Shown: one piece after another, positions 23,783 through 36,217 of the stretch
Layout of the letters: each line of letters opens with the position of its first letter
Numbering within the stretch: the first letter of the stretch is position 1
Source of the DNA: Papilionanthe hookeriana x Papilionanthe teres
Taxonomy: Eukaryota > Streptophyta > Magnoliopsida > Asparagales > Orchidaceae
Assembly (NCBI GenBank): GCA_022702705.1
Contig: CM040421.1
Span: 78,114,121 to 78,178,120, forward strand
DNA length: 64,000 nucleotides
Reading direction: 5' to 3'
Program-made: the position numbers and the translations under genes
The notes under the pieces: model-generated
The model's database searches: none
The model's input: only the letters and a program-made list of their open reading frames with translations
What the model was told of the DNA's origin: nothing

Positions 23783-24440
23783 ATGGAAGCAAAAGAAAGA
23801 ATTCAGTTGTTGAAAGAATACAAAGACTGCTTTGCCTTGACTTATGATGAAATGCCTGGGCTAGCTCCAGAAGTCGCAGTCCACAAACTTGGGATAAATC
23901 AAATTGCAATCCATGTTAAACAAGCTCTGAGAAGAATGCATGTCAAAATAGAACAACAAGTCATTGTCGAAGTTAAGAAATTAATTGAGGCTGGTTTTAT
24001 ATGAGAAGAAAATTATCCAACATGGCTGGCTAATATAGTGCCGGTTAAAAAAATGGTCAGATCAGGGTCTGTGTAGAATTCAGAGATTTATACAAAGCCT
24101 ATCTGAAGATTGAATTTCCTTTACCAATCCTAGAATTGATGGCCGACATAGCTTCCACAGTTGTAATATTATCCTTTATGGATGGATCAACAGGATATAA
24201 TCAAATAAAGATGTTTCCAGAAGATGAATCAAACACAACTTTCAAGACACCCATAGAGATATACTGTTACAAAGTTATGTCATTTCGATTGAAGAATTCT
24301 AGTGCAACCTACCAAAAAACCATGACACGAATTTTCGACGAACAAATACACAATCAAGTCGAATGTTATGTGGATGATTTGGTTCTCAACTGTATACAAA
24401 AGACGATCATGTGTACGATTTGAGAATCATCTCTGAAAGA
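23783..24440 (+). pseudogene. Element C reverse transcriptase
   Basis: It begins with pre-RT CFALTYDEMPGLAPEVAVHK and RRMHVKIEQQ (23783-24004), followed by a stop where element A has FFREE. The fingers and palm (24136-24423) contain SFMDGSTGYNQIKM, with the first catalytic Asp, and the YVDDLVL box near 24368-24388. A stop at 24421 is followed by a frameshift into the thumb and connection region. Confidence 0.88.
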
Positions 24441-24460
24441 ATCATTAAAGTAATCTTAAA

Positions 24461-24969
24461 ATGAATCTCTTGAAGTGCGTTTTCAGTGTCACTTCAGAGA
24501 AATTTTTAGAATTTGTTTTCCGACATCGTGGGATTAAAATTGATCCCCTCAAAATTGAAGCCATCCTAAGTATGTCTCCTCCAAAAAATCTAACTCAATT
24601 GCGATCCTTTCAAAGAAAACTAGCATATATACAATGTTTTATTTCCAATTTGTCAGGTAAGTGTCAGCCTCTCACTGCCCTAACCAGAAAAGATACCAAA
24701 TTCATGTGGAATGAAAAATGCCAACACGCATTTCAAAATATTAAACAATATTTAACAGCACCTCTTATCTTAGCAGCCCCTGTATTAGGAAGACTTCTAA
24801 TCATTTACATTGTGACATTGGACAATTCCTTTGGAGTGTTATTAGCCCAAGTAAATGACGAGGAAAAAGAAATTTCATTATATTATTTAAGTCACTATTT
24901 TCTTCCAACTGAAATAAAATATCCAGCAATTGAAAAGCATTGCTTAGCTTTGATTTTTGCAGTCATAAG
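24461..24969 (+). pseudogene. Element C RT thumb/connection and start of RNase H
   Basis: Open frame with PKNLTQLRSFQRKLAYIQ (the RT connection, FLG to FQR) and the first RNase H strands (LLAQVNDEEKEISLYYLSHY, YPAIEKHCLALIFAV). At 24970 the codons run into the LTR of element K. The next residues, KLRHYMLSHKV, are found in phase after 38012, which proves the split. Confidence 0.9.
24965..24969. repeat. Target-site duplication, left copy (element K)
   Basis: ATAAG precedes the K LTR; the right copy at 38012-38016 is AAAAG. Five bases with one mismatch is the usual Ty3-gypsy duplication length, and both lie in the interrupted RNase H codons. Confidence 0.65.
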
Positions 24970-26767
24970 TGATCCCCGATAAATATATGTGCGCCAAAAA
25001 AACTTGGTCCCACACCGATATATATATGTGCTGATGATTTAGATATGAAAATTATGATTTTATAATATGGGATACTATGCAAGTATACGTATCGTTTATC
25101 AAGTAATATAAGACTTTCTGATTAAGCCCCGAGATATTGAACCCATAGGGAAAATATGAAAATCTTTAAAGGAATCAGAAATTTATCTTTTTACTTTTTT
25201 TTTAATGGCTTTTGAAAGTAAGTCTTGATTTTGAAAAGTTTTGAAAGTTGATTTGTCTTTTGAAATTTCTTTAATAAAATGTTAAGCAAGAAATTAAAAT
25301 TATAATAACTAATAACACTAGATGTAAAACACTATTAACTAGAATATCTTTTTTTCCTTTTATGAAGTAGTAATAATTATTAAAGTATTATTGTGGAAGT
25401 ATTTAAATTTGTTGTGACAGATAGAAGCAAATGTGTTCTTTACCCTTACTTGGTTCTATAAAGAACATATGTTAATTTAAAATTTTTATCATTTTGAACA
25501 TGGTTATGCGGGGAAGATATTAGTCTCTCACTCTAGAGTTCCCTCGATTCACACCAAATGGGGGCTAACTTCTCATAACAAAACTCAAAACTTCAAACCA
25601 AATTAGGGGGTTTTAGCCTGTTACTCTAAAATCCTCTAATTTTACTCCCTTCCATAAAAATATCTTCTAATATTACATTCAATTATATTGACTACAGTTC
25701 TCACCCATATAATTGCATGTGATTCTTACTAACTTTTATGAGACAATACCGCATTGGATCTTACATAATCTCAAGAAATTCTATAACTTAATAGGCCAAA
25801 TTAAAAAGTAAACAAAGTTTTCAGAATTAATCTTCACAACATCTTCCAACTTTAAACACTTATACTTTCCACAACAATTCTCCATAAACGAAGTACTTCT
25901 CCATTTAAAAAAGAAAAAGATAAAGTAAACTACTCAGAATGCATTGATAAAATACAAAAACACATTGATTTGAAATTAAAAATCATAAGAAAAATAACAA
26001 AAAAAAACAAGTATTAATTAAAAAGCTAAATGTAAGAACAAAAGTAAATACTTATCTGAATATTCTCTCCACAAGACTCAGGAAGTTCTTCTGAAACTTT
26101 AACTCTTCACTAAACTACTCCTCAGAGCTGATCTCCCAACTCCGATGACACAGAATAAACTTCAGACTTCAATAGAAACTAAACTAAAAGAAAGAAAAGA
26201 AGTGGGAAGAAGAAGACTTCACTCCAAACCCTTTTCTCCTTTCTACTCTCTACTCCTACTCTTACTAAAAACTCTCACAAAATAAAAGTAAAATACTGTA
26301 AAAACTCTCTTCAAAATGCAATTGGAAGAGCACTTTGTCATTCCTAAGACTCTCTTTAAAATTTAAACCAAAAGGTGCCTTGGTGTCTCTTCAAATGTGT
26401 CCAGATTCAATGTATCCACCAAAGAATGCACCCCCTCATTCAAACTTGCCGCCTAAAGGAAGTTATGGAAGTTACCACCAAGAGTTGCATCCCATCCCCT
26501 TTGAAATTGGCACAAAATTTCTTTAGATTCGATTTTTAACTATGGCGGCTAAGCGCCGGCCCAGCGGCGCTTAGCCTCCAGTGCCCAAATTTTAATTTTT
26601 CATTTTTTTTTTGCTCCAAATTTGATCTGATTTTGTTCCTTTCATCATGACCATCCATTTTCATCATACCTACAAGAAAAACACAAAATACCTTCCATTA
26701 AAGTGCAATATCATTAAAAATAGGTATTAAAATGTGCATAAAAATACTATATATTTTAGGTGTATCA
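24970..26767 (-). repeat. 3' LTR of element K (1.80 kb)
   Basis: On the minus strand it starts TGATACACC (26767) and ends at 24970 with the complement of TGATC, i.e. GATCA. It is nearly collinear with 36218-38011. A 12 bp perfect inverted repeat lies at 26547-26576. Confidence 0.95.
26547..26576. other. GC-rich hairpin in the 3' LTR of element K
   Basis: GGCTAAGCGCCG pairs perfectly with CGGCGCTTAGCC across a 6-base loop. The equivalent in the 5' LTR is at 37793-37822, with one terminal mismatch. Confidence 0.75.
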
Positions 26768-26782
26768 AAATCCCCTAAACTT
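26768..26782 (-). other. Polypurine tract of element K
   Basis: The minus strand reads AAGTTTAGGGGATTT directly before the LTR start TGATAC. This is the expected plus-strand priming site. Confidence 0.8.
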
Positions 26783-28499
26783 AAAATGTTACTTGTTCTC
26801 AAGTGACAATTAATCTCATAGATCATTTTAGCTTGCAAATTTTGTAATGAGTTTCTTAGGAAGATAACGAAATTTTGTTCTATAAATGGAATAGTCCAAT
26901 TTAGAAAAAGTTTCAGTAGTTAAAACCAACTTAAAGTATAGAAAGTTCTTAAGTAAAGGAAAATGACAAATATAAATTTCTATCTAATTCAGAAATATTT
27001 ATAGATTCTTCAAAATATAAGACTCAAACACTTATTTTTCTCACTTAAAATTCTTTATTTGAAAATAATTTTACTTACTATATTATAACCATAAGCTTTA
27101 GATTTTCTCTGAACTTTTATCTTAAACTTTACGTATGAAACCAATTTTTGATTAGGCCCTTAAATCCTCAAGCTTCTCCTCCCTTTTCATATACTATTTG
27201 TCACTTTTTCTTTTTTTTCTCTCTTTTTTTATAAGGCAAGGATTACTATATCTGGATAGACCTTTAATGATTTAGAATTCCACCTTTCCATTTAAAATAA
27301 AGGTCAGATATACATCTTGCACTTAAAAAATCATAATAATAATATTTGAAAATTACTCTTCAATAAAAGAAATTTAAGCTTTGAAGAACAAAAGTCAAAT
27401 CTTCTATTTATCCAAAAATACAAAACTTCTTACTAAAGATAATTTAACTTTATTTAAAACCTCTTCATTAAGAAAATTTTAACTTTAAGTTTTCCATGAT
27501 TACTATAAATTTTAACTAAATTCTTTTATTCATTTCTATACTCAAAATTTTTGTTCCTCTAATATAACTTCATGTACATAATTATTCTCAATCAAAAATA
27601 AGATTTATTTTAAGTATTCTTGAGAATCAAATAAAATTTTAGGTTTTTGAAAATCTTTGTTTTTAAAATGCCCCCCCCCCCAAACTTTAATTTTTAGTTA
27701 AAATAAAACATTTAAGCATAAGAAATGATACATGGCTGAGAAATAAAAACTGGCATATCATGCTTGCAGGAATTTTTAATATCCTAATATGCAAGTATAA
27801 TAATTTAATTAATAGGAGTAAAATGAAATCAAATTTAGTTTTTCAAAACAATTTTTTTATTTAAAGAAAAGTAAAAATTTCAAAAAGACTTCTGCAGTAG
27901 TGGAGGTTTTCAAAGCAAATACACATCAACTAAAATAACACACTGATACAGATAACAGATGATAGTGGAATTTGAAAAATTTTAAACATGTAGTTTCTTA
28001 AGTAGAAGTTCCAAATAGTGGTTTATAATCTCCTAACAGTTTTTGAATTAAAGTACACACTACTAAAAACTCTGACATAACATACACATAAAAACATTTG
28101 CTATTACACATCACTAACACAAAGCAACATATAAAACATCAATACAACAACAACAATAAATTTGAATATGCATAAGAGAAAAATAATACAAACTACAATC
28201 TGTATAATATCAAGGTTCACATCACAACACAATGATAAAACTAAAGACTGAACAAAACACACATCAGTACATGAATAACAACCCTACAATGAAAAAAAAT
28301 AACATAAATCTACTCATCATCCTCATCATCATCCTCATCATCATCATCATCCTGCTCGTTCCAATCCCTAGATGGCACATAAGGTATGTAGAATGGATGA
28401 GGGGGCATCTCAGCACTCTGATCACCTCTAATCAGTCTATCCAAATATTGCTAATAAATCTCCTCATACTCATCATGCTTCACAATATATCTTTCCACA
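26783..28499. other. Noncoding AT-rich 3' region of element K
   Basis: No supported gene. It contains a C10 homopolymer near 27670 (G10 on the element's sense strand) and long A/T runs. The plus-strand open frame at 28232 is a low-complexity ATC repeat reading and is not coding. Confidence 0.6.
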
Positions 28500-29009
28500 T
28501 TATCCAATTTACCATCAATATCTCTAACATGCTCACGAGTAAAACTCACTTTCTTTAAAATATTTCTTAAAAAACTCACTTTCTTACCATCAATATCTCT
28601 TCAATCAGTCAGAAATTCCATGATCTCATCTAATTCTCCTTCCGTAGGATGATAGTTAGAATAAAAACAGAACATGTCACGAGGTATTCCATAAAAAGTG
28701 TTGATTGCCCCGGAAGCAAAGTTGACCTCAAGTCTCCTAAGCATCACTTGATTCTCTTATGCAGCAGAAAAATTTGCATAAAATTCTGACCACAGAAACA
28801 ACAGCAACAACGGAGAAGCAACAGTAATTCTCCCAGTTCCTTCTAGCAATCATATCTTCAATTACTTCTCCTGGCTTACTAAATACACACTCAGGAATCA
28901 ACTTACGTGACTGCAGTGCGTCAACGTATCGTTCCTCAGTCCTCGTACTAAAAAATTTGTCAGAATCAAATCTGGCCTTTTCTCTCGCACACTTTGACTT
29001 TGGAGCCAT
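28500..29009 (-). pseudogene. Element K extra ORF downstream of integrase (Athila 3' ORF / plant transposon protein type)
   Basis: Starting at ATG 29007-29009: a basic N-terminus (MAPKSKCAREKARFDS), then FFSTRTEERYVDALQSRKL, and IEDMIARRNWENYC. After a frameshift near 28850 comes SEFYANF and INTFYGIP. The order (F-x-S-x-x-x-x-x-RY ... W ... EFYAN ... FYGIP) matches the domain often annotated 'putative plant transposon protein' in the 3' ORFs of Athila-like and other plant retroelements. It is in the same orientation as pol. An envelope-like role has been proposed for Athila 3' ORFs but is unproven, and no membrane segment is seen here. Confidence 0.65.
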
Positions 29010-29876
29010 CTCTAAAAATTCACGAAAAATTCACCATAAATTCCAAAATCAAACTAAACTTGCTAAATTATCTTCCAAAAGATATTTTTCACTAAATCCA
29101 AGCAATTTCTCAAGTTTTTCCTCAAATTTTAATCATGAATAGTGATTTTAAGATTTTCCAAAATGTACTCAAAATACATGGTGAAAATCAAAAAAATATT
29201 ACTTAGGAGTAGTGCTCTTACCTCAAGGAATCCAAATCTAACAATTTTTGTTGAGATATGCTCTTAAATGATCCACAATATGATGCCCTAGGCTCCTCCT
29301 TCGCGATAAAACGAAGGTTGAAGATGATGGGGTGGTTTAAAAATGGCAATTATTGGGTTGTTAACTGTTGCGAACCAATTTTCATGAACTGGCGCCTAAG
29401 CGCGAACCCCTTGGCGCTTAGCCTTGAAATATGGTGCTTAAGCGCTGGCACTCTGGCGCTTTACCGCCAGTACCCAGATTTTCACAATTAAGGTATATGC
29501 ACTAAATCACTTTGTTAATCACCCTTAATTACTCCAGAATAATTATTTCTCCCCATATAAATCTTCCAATATTCCAAATCAAAATTTAATCTCCATTGAT
29601 TCCACACAAATTTCACACAAACACAAACTTATATTAAAACAAACATAACACTTAATACAATTCAAGAATTTTTATCCACACATAAAGTATGAAATTCTCT
29701 AAATACAGGAGACTTTAATATCAAACTAATAAGTATACATCTCTAGGATGTATCCATCACATCATCAGGCTTAGTTAAAACTTAAATATAAACGCTAAAC
29801 ACACCAAACATAACACACATGAACACGAAACATAACACATAAGAACACTAAACAAATAAGAACAAAGCACTCTTAA
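29010..29876. other. Element K 3' region without recognisable gene
   Basis: AT-rich sequence with a GC-rich block at 29389-29470 that repeats the GGCGCTTAGCC-type motif of the LTR palindromes. Nothing else supported. Confidence 0.5.
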
Positions 29877-30277
29877 TTCCATTCTCCATTAGGTGGATTA
29901 TATCCCAAACCATTATGATTCTCATTTGACCCTTACGGAATATAAATCTGATAAAACGATCGATAATTGTTCATCCTTAAATCATCTTCTTCAATCCATT
30001 TGTTCTTCAGAAACATCGCCTTATCCTCTTCTTCCACGTACCTTGAATGAATGAATTGCATCTTGAGTTGTCATCCCATGTGCTCCAAATGTAGGTTACG
30101 TTCATGGATTTTTGCTTCCATTGAAGTCCTTCGGGCTTCAATTTTTGTAATTATTTCAGCAATCCCTTGAAAACTAACAGCGAGATATCCATTGAATAAC
30201 TCTTTAGCACTGTCACTAACGAACTTACTCTTGTCAGAGCCTTGCTTCTTCTTAATCTCATTCTCCCAGGAAGACAT
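29877..30277 (-). pseudogene. Element K small extra ORF of unknown function
   Basis: From ATG 30275-30277 (MSSWENEIKKKQGSDK) a highly charged, probably helical segment (IITKIEARRTSMEAKI) runs to a stop at 30071. The same frame continues to about 29877 with one further stop and a Tyr/Asn-rich end (GLGYNPPNGEWN). About 130 codons with only two nonsense changes suggests a decayed real protein. I do not recognise it; its position between integrase and the 28500-29009 ORF suggests that both were one 3' ORF or two adjacent ones. Confidence 0.45.
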
Positions 30278-30768
30278 GATGCACTCAAAACTCTCTTCTA
30301 AAGACTCAGAAATGAAAATAGAACTTGGGGCAAGTGTTTCTCTAAAATCAGGTCCTTTTTATAGACTTCGGAAGTGCTATAACTGCCCCAAGACAATTTA
30401 AAACTCCAAAATAACTTCAAAACCCACTCCCCCACGATCTAGGCTTCTAGAACCTCATTTTTCACGTTTTTTTTAATTGCGGCGCCAAAGTGCTAACCAG
30501 TCGGTGCTTAGCCGCCAGTGCTCAATTTAGCACAGTGTCTGCTAAGTGTCCAAATTTTCATTCTAACTTCTCTAAATCATCAATTAAGGTCAGATAAACT
30601 CTACAATAGTTTAAAAACTCCAAATTACTACCACTAAAAACATAAAAAACAAACCAAACAAAGCAAACAAAGCACACAAAACAAACTAAAAGCAAAGCAC
30701 ACCGATATTTATGGGTTGCCTCCAACAAAGATCTTGTTTTAACGTCTTCAGCCTGACATACCTAGAAC
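30278..30768. other. Element K spacer between integrase and 3' ORFs
   Basis: No gene seen. It has a GC-rich block at 30478-30525 (GGCGCC and GCTTAGCCGCCAG) related to the LTR palindromes, in AT-rich surroundings. Confidence 0.5.
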
Positions 30769-31850
30769 TCATTCTGAGTGACCCAACATAAAATTATTAT
30801 CAGATTTAGATTTATTGACTGAAAAATATGGTTTAATTCTATGTCCGTTAACTTTAAATATTTTTCTAGTCATAGGATCTTGAATATCTACAGCTCCACA
30901 AGAATAAACTTTTATCACAATAAATGGACCCATCCACCTGGACTTAAGTTTTCCAGAAAATATTCTCAATCTAGCATTATATAGTAAAACTTTTTATCAT
31001 GGTACAACATTTTTAGTAATAATCTTCCGATCATGCCATAACTTCATCTTTTCCTTATAAATCTTAGTTTTTTCATAAGATTCATTCCTTATTTCTTCAA
31101 GCTCATTCAATTGCAATAATCTCTTTTCAGCAGCATCTTTCAAATTATAATTGAACTATTTAATAGCCTATTATGCTTTATGCTCAAGTTCAAAAGAAAA
31201 ACGACAAGCTTTTCCAAAAATCAGCATATATGGGGACATTCCTATAGGTGTTCTGTAAGCAATCCTATAGGCCCACAAAGCATAATCCAGTTTGATTGAC
31301 CAATTCTTTCTATTTGGATTAACAGTTTTTTCCAATATTCTTTTAATTTCACGATAGTATAATTCAACCAAACCACTTGTCTGCAGATGATAAGCAGTAG
31401 CAATGCGATGATTAATATGATATTTCTTGGCTAACTTCCCAATAATCGCATTTATAAAATGACTTCCCACATCAGTTATGATTACTCTTGGTATTCCAAA
31501 TCTGCAAAATATGTTCTTTTCTAAAAACTTTGCAACACTTTGAGCATCACATCGAGGTAAAGCAATAGCTTCAATCCATTTGGAAACATAGTTTACTGCT
31601 ATCAAAATATAAACATTTTCGAAAGATGGTGTAAATGGTCCCATAAAATCTAGTCCCAAAACATCAAATATTTCAACTTCCAACATATAATTGAGGGGCA
31701 TCTCATTTCTTCTAGAAATATTCCCTACACACTGACATCTATCACAATTTTTAATATAAAAATTCACATCCTTAGAAATTATATGCTAATAAAATCCTAA
31801 TTGTAATATTCTATATGTAGTTTTATCACTTCCAAAAAGTCCCCCATAAT
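30769..31850 (-). pseudogene. Element K integrase
   Basis: The core (31767-31171) has the zinc-finger half CDRCQCVGN and catalytic residues in LGLDFMGPF, IITDVGSHF and GLVELYYREIK: D, D and E are all present. It ends with WAYRIAYRTPIGMSPY, the typical integrase C-terminal motif. A stop at about 31171 and a frame change separate it from the C-terminal part (30969-30769: LKSRWMGPF, HRIKPYF), the GPF/Y-type module. Upstream, 31768-31850 holds the first zinc-finger half with stops. Confidence 0.9.
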
Positions 31851-31905
31851 CAGAATCATGACATTTTTGAATAATTTCATAAGTCTCTTCCAAAGGTACA
31901 CATCT

Positions 31906-33400
31906 TCAAATTATAAGATCATTTCCTTGTTTATATAAAAATGGGTCATCCAAAAAATAAGTCTTAGTATCAGACAGAAATTTCTTCTTTTCTTGGTATG
32001 TCAAACCATAGGGTATAATATTACTAACAATAAAGTTTACTATGTCTGCATACCACGGAACACGCCATTCTTTAACAGTGAACAGTTTTTCATCAGGAAA
32101 ATGTTCATTAATTTCTTCAATATCACAGAGAGATTTTTCAATTTCAAGCCTAGACAAATGATCAGCAATTTGATTATCAGAACCCTTCCTATCTACTATC
32201 TCAAAATCAAATTCTTGTAAAAGAAGAATCCATCTTATCAGTCTCAGTTTTGCATCATTTTTCTTCATTAAGTATTTAATAGCAGAATGATCAGTATGCA
32301 CCACACATTTAGTTCTGATTAAATATGATCGAAATTTATCAAAGGCAAATACTATAGCTAATAACTTTTTCTCAGTAGTGGTATAATTAATTTGAGCTTC
32401 ATTAAGAGTTTTACTAGCATAATAAATTACTTTAAAAATTTTATCATATTTCTGACCTAAAACAGCACCAATAGCATAATCACTAGCCTCACACATTAAT
32501 TCAAAAGGTTTTTCCCATATTGGTGAAGTTATTACAGGTGCAGTGATTAATTTTTCTTTTAATGTTTCAAAGGCTTTACGATAGTCATCATCAAAATTAA
32601 AAATTGCATCATTTTCCAGTAAACGGCATAAAGGTTTTGTACTCTTTGAAAAGTCTTTGATGTAACGTCTGCAAAATCTAGCATGTCCTAAAAACTTCTA
32701 ATTCCTCTTACATTGCTTGGGCAAGGTAAATTAGATATAAATTGAATTTTTGCAGGATCTACCTCCAAACCTTTTTCTGAAATCCGATATCCCAAAACAA
32801 TTCCTCCCGCTACCATAACTTGGCATTTTTCCCAATTAAGGACCAAATTAATTTCTTCAGAGCATTTTAAAACTTTAGATAGATGTTCTAAACATGATTC
32901 AAACGAAATTCCAAACACTGAAAAGTCATCCATAAAAACTTCAATCCCTTTTTCAATTAAATCACAAAAAATAGTCATCATACATCTCTGAAATGTAGCA
33001 GGGACATTACATAAACCAAAGGACATTCTTCTAAAAGCAAACGTACCATAAGGACTGGTAAACGTAGTTTTCTCTTGATCCATAAGAGCAATTTGAATTT
33101 GGTGGTAACCAGTATATCCATCCAGAAAACAAAATTATTTATGCCCAACCAGTCTATCCAACATTTGATCTAGAAAATGGAGTGGAAAATGATCTTTCCT
33201 TGTGGCAAGGTTTAATTTTCTATAATCAATGCATGTTCATCACCCTGTAACTTGTCTTGTTGGTATCAATTCATTCTTTTCATTAACAGTCACAGTTACT
33301 CCTCCTTTCTTAGGAACACAGTGAATAGGACTAACCCATGCACTATCTGAAATAGGGTAGATAATTCCAGCATCCAACTGTTTTAAAAATTCTTTCATAA
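31906..33400 (-). pseudogene. Element K reverse transcriptase and RNase H
   Basis: RT (33400-32688): TFAFRRMSFGLCNVPATFQRCM, the catalytic FMDDFSVF at about 32935-32910, NWEKCQVMVAGGIVLGYRIS, and a frameshift at about 32690. RNase H (32496-31906): CEASDYAIG (first Asp changed to Glu), YTTTEKKLLAIVFAF, HTDHSAIKYL, and NQIADHLSR. The catalytic RT aspartates are kept. Stops near 33135, 33235 and others break the N-terminal part. Confidence 0.9.
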
Positions 33401-34590
33401 CAACGTCTTTCATGATAGGATTTAATCTCCTTTGGGGATCAGCCCACGGTTTGCAATTATCTTACATAAGAATTTTGTGCATACAAATTGAAGGACTGAT
33501 TTCTTTAATATCAGCAATTGTCCATCCAAAGGCTTTCTTGTGCTTCTTCAAAATTTCAAGCAAACTCTCTTCTTCTTATTCAGTTAATTGAGAGGAAATT
33601 ATAACAGGCAAGGTTGAGGATTCAAATAGAAAAACATACTTCAAATGATCAGGAAGCATTAATAGCTCAAGTTCAGGAGGTTTTTCAATTGATGGACCAT
33701 AAGATTCATCTTTTTTAGTCATATCCAACAATTCAAAACTTTCATGAACATACTTTAAATCTTCCTCTTGAAAATCTTCAGAATCAAATAACTTATCTTC
33801 TTGCTTATATTCTCATTCTTCTCTTTCAACTTTCTCTTCAGAAGTTGATTTGAAATGACATTAACTTAAATATTTAATAGCATCCATCCTATAGCACTCA
33901 TCTTCTTTACCTCTAGCAGTATATTTCATCGATTTTGAAATATTAAATGTAACAGTTTGATCATTAACCATCATCGTTAATTCCCCTTTTTGCACATCTT
34001 TCATGGCTCTGCCTGTAGCTAGAAAAGGTCTCCCCAAAATTATGGGTATCTCTTTATCTTCCTCCATATCTAACACAATGAAATCCACAGGAAAAATAAA
34101 TTGATCCACTTTTACCAAAACATCTTCTATAACTCCTTTAGGATATGTGATCGAACGATCTGCTAATTACAGAGTTACAGTAGTTGGGGTTATTTCTCCT
34201 AGTTCCAATCATTTGAATATTGATAGAGGCATATGTTTAATGATTGCACCCAAATCACATAAAGCTTTTCCACATAATCTTTCTCAATTACACATGGAAT
34301 TGTGAAACTACCAGGATCTTTAAGTTTTTCAGGAAGCTTTTTCTAAATTATCGCACTACACTCCTCACTAAGTGCAACAGTCTCATTTTCTTCAAACTTC
34401 CTCTTTTTATTAAGAATATCCTTCATAAATTTTGCATAGCTTCGCATTTGTTATAGGACTTCAGCAAATGGAATATTAATGGTAAGCTTCTTTAATATTC
34501 CAAGAATTTTGAAAATTTGTTATCCAACTTTTGTAGATAAAGACTCTGAGGAAATGGAGGTGGTGGTTTTTCTAAATCAACCTTAGGTGG
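33401..34590 (-). pseudogene. Element K protease and RT N-terminus
   Basis: The segment 34118-33861 has FIVLDMEEDKEIPIILGRPF and KDVQKGELTMMVNDQ, the C-terminal protease part with LGRPF. The active-site part (34290-34200, KALCDLGA) is in another frame. The linker and RT N-terminus (33860-33401) include KKHKKAFGWTIADIK with interspersed stops. It is homologous to 15242-16512 of element B. Confidence 0.85.
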
Positions 34591-36070
34591 AGCACTAGGT
34601 CTTTAAAAACCTTTTGGAGCGTCCTCTTTAGGTATTTCATTCTCTTCTTTCTCCACTTCAGTTTCTTTTTGAACTCTACCTTCCAATTATTTTCCACTTC
34701 TCAGTTGAATTTCTTTTACTTGTTCTTTATTCTTTTCTCTTGGATTCACTTCAGTATTACTTGGAAGCATTCCTTGGGATCTATTACTTAAGGCATTTGC
34801 AATTTGTCCCGATTGATTTTCAATATTTCGATGGTTGCTCCTTGAATTTGTAATTGATTTCCCATATGTGATACTACTTCTTCCATAGACAACTTCTTCT
34901 CTTTATTTTGTAAAGCATTGCTATAATCTGAAGGATAAGTTAATCTATTATTATTATTACCTTGGTTATTCCAATTCCCCGATGGGTTTACGTGGTGGTT
35001 CCCCCATTGTTGATTAACACCACCCTGATTATTGTTATTCCAGTTAAAATTTGGATGATTCTTCCAACCTCAGTTATAATAATTGGAATATGGGTTGTTA
35101 GGTTTGATTATAGCATTCACAGTTTATGGTGAAGAATAAGAATCAACCATTTGGCCTAATGAATTTTCTTCAATCATGAGATTTGGCTGAGAAAAATTCA
35201 TCCCAAATAGGTCTATCTTCTTTAATACAGCAGCAACTTGATTTGCTAACATTGTAAAAGCATCATTTTCATAAACACTGATTACCTTTTTAGGATTTAA
35301 CCTTTTAGAAGGCCATTGAAAATTATTAGTAGCCATTTCTTTGTATAAAGCATAAGCATCAGAAAATGGTTTAGACATTAATGATCCACCAGCAGCAGCA
35401 TCGATGATTGATCTAAGAGATCCAACTAATCCATATAAAAAGTTTGAATTATTAATCAATCTGGTATAGCATGATGTGGACATTTCCTGAGGAGATCTTT
35501 AAATCTTTTCCACGCTTCATATATTGATTCCCCTTCAAACTGACAAAAAGTTGTTATATCATTTCTCAACTTAGCAGTCTTAGATGGTGGAAAATATTTA
35601 GCAAGGAATTTTTGTGACAGTTTACCCCAAGTTCTTATTGATCCAGGTGGTAACGAATGTAACCATATTTTAGCTTTATCCCTTAGTGAGAAAGAAAAAA
35701 GTCTAAGTCTAATAACATCATCCGAAACACCATCATATTTAAAAGTAGCACACAACTCTAGAAAATTAGCAAAATGCAAATTAGGATCTTCAGTTGTTGC
35801 TCCCCCAAACTGATTATTAGACACCATTTGGATAATAGCAGGTTTAAGCTCAAAAGAATTAGTAGCTACAACAAGGTTTTGAATACTAACACGAAGTTCA
35901 TCTACTATAGGGTTAACATAATCTCTTAAAAGTCTTAATTCTTGATGGATGCCTACATTTTTTATTTTGATGATTTGCCATTTCCTGAATATTTTTATCT
36001 TTTTCTGTATTTTTTATTTTTTTGATTTTTCTGATAGTTCTTTCTTATTCATAATCGTAAGGCACAAGTC
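34591..36070 (-). pseudogene. Element K gag
   Basis: The capsid portion 35827-35456 is well kept: NQFGGATTEDPNLHFANFL, RLRLFSFSLRDKAKIWL, LAKYFPPSKTAKLRND, EGESIYEAWKRFKDLLRKC, diagnostic of Athila-type gag. A frameshift near 35460-35480 leads to 35483-35124, followed by an Asn/Trp-rich C-terminus (35120-34900) with stops. The N-terminal leader-proximal part is at 36060-35830. Confidence 0.9.
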
Positions 36071-36194
36071 CCTCAGAAACTGAACTACACATACAACAAC
36101 AAAACAAAACAAAACACAACACACTAACAAAAACAAAGAAAAGTAAAAATTAAAAATTTCTTAATTCTCTTTAAAATGCAATTTAATTATTTTT

Positions 36195-36211
36195 CCCCGG
36201 CAACGGCGCTA
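36195..36211 (-). other. Primer binding site of element K (tRNA-Asp type)
   Basis: The minus strand reads TAGCGCCGTTGCCGGGG, one base different from the canonical TGGCGCCGTTGCCGGGG, six bases inside the LTR. Confidence 0.88.
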
Positions 36212-36217
36212 AAAACT

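Larger units (their letters stand above)
21432..24969 (+). mobile_element. Element C, left part: old Ogre/Tat-like retrotransposon (gag to RNase H)
   Basis: Plus-strand gag, protease, RT and the first half of RNase H, clearly homologous to element A in the shared blocks (gag VDYI motif, CPYH zinc knuckle, VDYN pre-protease block, CFALTYDEMPGL pre-RT). The frame breaks at 24969 where element K is inserted and resumes at 38012. Gag starts abruptly next to LTR D, so ORF1 and the 5' LTR are missing or lie elsewhere. Heavy decay by stops and frameshifts marks it as one of the oldest elements here. Confidence 0.85.

Noticed and set aside
28232..28558. Plus-strand 108-codon frame rich in Ile/Leu as a membrane protein
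   Set aside because: It is a low-complexity ATC-repeat reading antisense to the element K 3' region; hydrophobicity comes from composition.
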